The translations under genes were made by a program, and so were the position numbers. Shown one piece after another: positions 5,243-7,522 of a stretch of 7,522 nucleotides of DNA. The DNA lies in assembly GCA_023539445.1 (NCBI GenBank), contig JAKCEW010000022.1:1-7522 (forward strand), in the 5' to 3' direction. The DNA is from Candidatus Terraquivivens yellowstonensis. GTDB taxonomy: Archaea; Thermoproteota; Nitrososphaeria_A; Caldarchaeales; Wolframiiraptoraceae. The stretch's first letter is position 1, and the number at the start of each line of letters is the position of its first letter. Under the pieces are notes generated by a model. The model was given only the letters and a program-made list of their open reading frames with translations, searched no databases and was not told the origin of the DNA.

Positions 5243-6640
5243 TTGAAGTTAGTTATGAAATTCGGCGGTACGTCGCTTGGCGATGGTAAACGAATTAGGC
5301 ACGTGGCCAGCCTGATAAAGAGGTACTCCGAAGAAAATGAATTGGTCGTTGTTGCCTCGGCGATGTCAAACGTTACGGATGAACTCATAAGGCTCACGAG
5401 CATCGCGGAGAGCGGTAGGGAAGATGAAGTTGATGAAATACTAGATAGGCTCAGCTCCCAGCATGAGGATGCGATAGGGGACGCTATCGAGGACGAGAAA
5501 ATATCCGCGGAGGTATGGAGGTACGTACAAAGAGACTTAGACGGTTTAAGAAAAGCGGTCAAGGGCGTGTGCTACATAATGGAGGCAACACCTAGGACGA
5601 GGGACCTCATACTCTCGTTCGGCGAGAGGCTCTCCACAAGGATTCTATGGGGGGCTATGTTAGATTTTGACTTGCCTGCCGTATACCTAACAGGAAAGGA
5701 TGCGGGCATAGTCACGGACTCGAACTTCGGTGAAGCTATGCCACTAATCGAGACGACCTATCTGAACCTATCCTCTAGGTTGGGTAGCCTTATTTCTGAG
5801 GGTAAAATACCGACGGTAACGGGATTCATAGCCGCCGACACCTATGGTGTTATTACGACACTCGGCAGAGGAGGCTCAGACTACACTGCCACGCTAATAG
5901 GGAGTGCCATAAACGCTGATGAGATATGGCTTTGGAGTGATGTAGACGGCCTGATGACCGCCAACCCTAAGATCGTCCCGAACGCTAGGGTTCTTCCGGA
6001 GATTTCTTATGCCGAAGCGATAGAGATGGCCATGTTCGGTGCAAAGGGGTTGCACCCTAGGGCTTTTGAGCCGACGATTGAGAAGGGCATTCCCGTCAGA
6101 ATAAGGAACACGTTCAACCCAGACGAACCTGGTACGCTCATAACGAAATCCAAAATTGTGGCGGACAACATCGTCAAGGCAGTGCTCTTGGTAGAGAACG
6201 TCGGCATGCTATCCATCAGGGGAACGAGCATCGTAGGAAGGCCCGGAACCGCGGCTAAGATTCTTGATGCAATAGCAAGGCGCTCGATCAACATCATGAT
6301 GATCTCACAGAGCGTCTCAGAGTCCAGCATATCTCTCATCATAAAAAGGGATTTGTTGGAAAAAGCCATAGCGGCAATCGAAACATCCCTCTTAAGCTCA
6401 GGAATCGCAAAGGATATCGAGGTTGACGAGGACGTAGCTGTTGTCGCAGTCATCGGAGAGGGTATGAAGGGCACGCCGGGTATAGCGGCTAGGGTTTTTA
6501 AAGCTGTGGCCAGCAAGGGTATAAACGTAAAAATGATTTCTCAGGGCGCGTCCGAGCTTAACATATCCTTCGTCGTGAAAGGGACGGAAGCTGTAGATGC
6601 CGTCAGAGCTGTGCATGATGAATTCAATTTAGGAGCATGA
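5243..6640 (+). CDS. lysC: Aspartate kinase with two ACT domains (TTG start)
   Basis: This enzyme phosphorylates aspartate to 4-aspartyl phosphate, the first step toward lysine, threonine and methionine. The 465 residues are the normal length for a monofunctional aspartokinase. The kinase domain (1 to about 305) shows KFGGTS (6-11), SFGERLS (125-131), TLGRGGSDYTA (206-216) and WSDVDGLMTANPK (231-243). Two ACT domains follow, at about 316-390 (VGRPGTAAKILDAIA, INIMMISQSVSE) and 398-465 (GTPGIAARVFKAVASKGINVKMISQGASE), the usual binding sites for lysine or threonine feedback inhibition; which effector applies is not evident. The TTG start gives MKLVMKFGGTS, so that the first beta strand is complete, and it fits the TATA box in the gap; the ATG at 5255 would cut that strand. 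It lies 38 nt after hom. Product and substrate form a pathway pair with hom, separated by one missing enzyme. Confidence 0.97.
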   Translation: MKLVMKFGGTSLGDGKRIRHVASLIKRYSEENELVVVASAMSNVTDELIRLTSIAESGREDEVDEILDRLSSQHEDAIGDAIEDEKISAEVWRYVQRDLDGLRKAVKGVCYIMEATPRTRDLILSFGERLSTRILWGAMLDFDLPAVYLTGKDAGIVTDSNFGEAMPLIETTYLNLSSRLGSLISEGKIPTVTGFIAADTYGVITTLGRGGSDYTATLIGSAINADEIWLWSDVDGLMTANPKIVPNARVLPEISYAEAIEMAMFGAKGLHPRAFEPTIEKGIPVRIRNTFNPDEPGTLITKSKIVADNIVKAVLLVENVGMLSIRGTSIVGRPGTAAKILDAIARRSINIMMISQSVSESSISLIIKRDLLEKAIAAIETSLLSSGIAKDIEVDEDVAVVAVIGEGMKGTPGIAARVFKAVASKGINVKMISQGASELNISFVVKGTEAVDAVRAVHDEFNLGA

Positions 6641-6645
6641 AGATT

Positions 6646-6660
6646 AAAAATAATAAAAAA
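6646..6660 (-). terminator. T-rich terminator of the six-helix channel gene
   Basis: On the minus strand T6 and T5 tracts separated by ATTA begin about 24 nt after the stop codon. No comparable T-run follows aspartate kinase on the plus strand in this 43-nt convergent gap. Confidence 0.5.
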
Positions 6661-6683
6661 GTGAGGGAGTTTTCGGGGCTGCT

Positions 6684-7271
6684 TTAAACTATTACTCCTC
6701 CTGGGAATAGCATCAGAAGGAACGTCATAATTCCTGACCATATGCAGATGACGCCGCCGAATTTAAAAGCCTTTCCGTGATTAGCAAGGAAGAAACCAAG
6801 GGCTGCCAATGCGTACGTCAACAGGGCTATTTGAATTATTGCAGTATTTAGGTCGTAGACACCACCTATTAGGTAGTGGAAAATTCCCATGAAGATGAAC
6901 TGGTAGATGCATACGATGAGAGCCATGTCACCGAGGTATCTTCCATCCCATCCGGCCCATGTAACGATTACCGTAGTAAGCCAGAGTAGGGCGTACATGA
7001 GTGGCGTTATGCTGAAGAGTTGTGTCAAGGCTACGCCTACGGGACCCGCAGCCTCCGGATTGACGGCAGCCGGGGAAGTCGTAATCTGAAGTACGGCCAT
7101 TATGATCAGTGATATGAATGCAGATAGAGCGCCTATGGATGCGGCGGTCTTTGCTGGATCAGGCGCCCCCTCCTTTAGTGGCTTTGCCTCGATTCCAAGG
7201 AGGTATAGGCCATAGGTGAAGAGGCCGAAGGTCAGCCCCATCATACCGAACGCAACAGGAGATAGTCCCAT
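6684..7271 (-). CDS. Six-helix small-solute channel, AmiS/UreI-like (SatP/GPR1-type alternative)
   Basis: This 195-residue inner-membrane protein has six predicted helices, roughly at residues 6-27, 45-64, 83-105, 113-134, 142-163 and 172-191. The first helix ends GLYLLGIEAKPLKEGA, and helices 3-4 are joined by WAGWDGRYLG, both recalling the AmiS/UreI amide and urea channel family. The opening SPVAFGMMGL, however, also resembles the N-P-[AV]-P-[LF]-G-L signature of the SatP/GPR1/FUN34/YaaH acetate transporters, and the C-terminal helices align plausibly with that family as well. The two families share a six-helix channel fold, so a small neutral or weak-acid solute such as urea, a short amide or acetate is a reasonable inference. 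The ATG is supported by AAGGTGA 7 nt upstream. The next gene upstream ends in T-tracts, so this one probably has its own promoter. Confidence 0.65.
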   Translation of the reverse strand: MGLSPVAFGMMGLTFGLFTYGLYLLGIEAKPLKEGAPDPAKTAASIGALSAFISLIIMAVLQITTSPAAVNPEAAGPVGVALTQLFSITPLMYALLWLTTVIVTWAGWDGRYLGDMALIVCIYQFIFMGIFHYLIGGVYDLNTAIIQIALLTYALAALGFFLANHGKAFKFGGVICIWSGIMTFLLMLFPGGVIV

Positions 7272-7278
7272 GCGTTTT

Positions 7279-7285
7279 TCACCTT
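7279..7285 (-). promoter_or_regulatory. Strong ribosome binding site of the channel gene
   Basis: AAGGTGA on the minus strand lies 7 nt before the ATG at 7271 and fixes that start. It implies a leadered transcript, unlike the leaderless genes elsewhere in the window. A TATA-like CTTAATTA at 7315-7322 is a possible promoter. Confidence 0.6.
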
Positions 7286-7342
7286 GTTCGGCGTTTTTAA
7301 GTTGTTCATTTTAGGTAATTAAGCTTTTCGGATGATGTTCTG

Positions 7343-7366
7343 AATTTTTAAAATTTTTTAAAAATT
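7343..7366. repeat. 24-bp AT-only perfect inverted repeat upstream of the channel gene
   Basis: AATTTTTAAAA and TTTTAAAAATT form perfect 11-bp arms around TT. The repeat lies 72-95 nt upstream of the channel start, between the T-tracts ending the upstream gene and the channel's likely promoter. It may be a regulator site or DNA-bending element; being A/T only, it is also the kind of palindrome that can arise by chance in AT-rich spacers. Confidence 0.5.
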
Positions 7367-7399
7367 AGAATCTACAATGCCTCAACATTTTAGAACACT

Positions 7400-7423
7400 A
7401 AAAAAATAAAAAAGGACTAAAAA
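7400..7423 (-). terminator. Triple T-tract terminator of the right-edge partial gene
   Basis: On the minus strand T5, T6 and T7 runs follow within 26 nt of the stop codon. Repeated T-tracts without a hairpin are typical archaeal terminators and separate this gene from the channel gene. Confidence 0.65.
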
Positions 7424-7425
7424 GT

Positions 7426-7522
7426 TCAGTGTTTCATGTACTTGCCTAAGTCGTAAGGTGTCCAGACAGCTTCGTAAGGAACTCTCGGGACCTGCGATGC
7501 AATCCTCTTGCCCATTTCGTCC
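7426..7522 (-). CDS. Unidentified protein, C-terminal 31 residues only
   Basis: The minus strand is open from the right edge to a TGA at 7426-7428, encoding the end of a protein (DEMGKRIASQVPRVPYEAVW, then TPYDLGKYMKH). Codon use is like the neighbours and the stop is followed at once by strong T-tracts, so a real gene end is likely. The tail is too short to name a family. The next gene downstream is a channel for urea, amides or acetate, so an enzyme using such a compound is possible, but I see no motif for it. Confidence 0.6.
   Translation of the reverse strand, partial: DEMGKRIASQVPRVPYEAVWTPYDLGKYMKH

Noticed and set aside
6007-6516. Open minus-strand frame of 169 codons opposite aspartate kinase
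   Set aside because: It mirrors the aspartate kinase ACT-domain region, has Ser/Met/Leu-rich antisense composition and no promoter; a shadow of lysC.

Overview
The window looks archaeal. The evidence is TATA-box promoters placed about 26-29 nt ahead of start codons (leaderless transcripts), GTG/TTG starts, a tRNA-Glu(UUC) without an encoded CCA, T-tract terminators, and a secreted coiled-coil protein rich in N-glycosylation sequons. The protein families fit a TACK-type archaeon (Thaumarchaeota/Aigarchaeota-like), but that placement is inference; nothing here is decisive for a phylum.

Left part (1-2190): the N-terminal 408 residues of a large exported coiled-coil protein lie on the minus strand, running off the left edge. 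It is divergent from a 94-residue protein of unknown function on the plus strand; the 142-nt gap between them holds overlapping GTGAAA/TTTCAC half-sites. Next come a minus-strand tRNA-Glu and a short plus-strand ORF that resembles only the last two helices of a TauE/SafE permease half.

Centre (2191-6640): a minus-strand pair, malic enzyme followed 19 nt later by a GNAT N-acetyltransferase, appears to be one operon with a clear BRE/TATA promoter. Divergent from it are homoserine dehydrogenase and aspartate kinase, two enzymes of the aspartate pathway to threonine/methionine/lysine. Aspartate-semialdehyde dehydrogenase, which acts between them, is not in the window. Together the block links C4 metabolism (malate to pyruvate) with aspartate-family amino acid synthesis.

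Right part (6641-7522): a minus-strand six-helix small-solute channel of the AmiS/UreI or structurally related SatP type, with its own Shine-Dalgarno sequence. Upstream of it is the last 31 codons of a further minus-strand gene that I could not identify. T-tracts separate these units, and a perfect AT-only palindrome lies upstream of the channel gene.

Most of the window is ordinary core metabolism. I did not find a complete novel system. The best leads are the two promoter-associated inverted repeats, the truncated TauE-like ORF, the malic enzyme-acetyltransferase operon and the unidentified exported coiled-coil protein.
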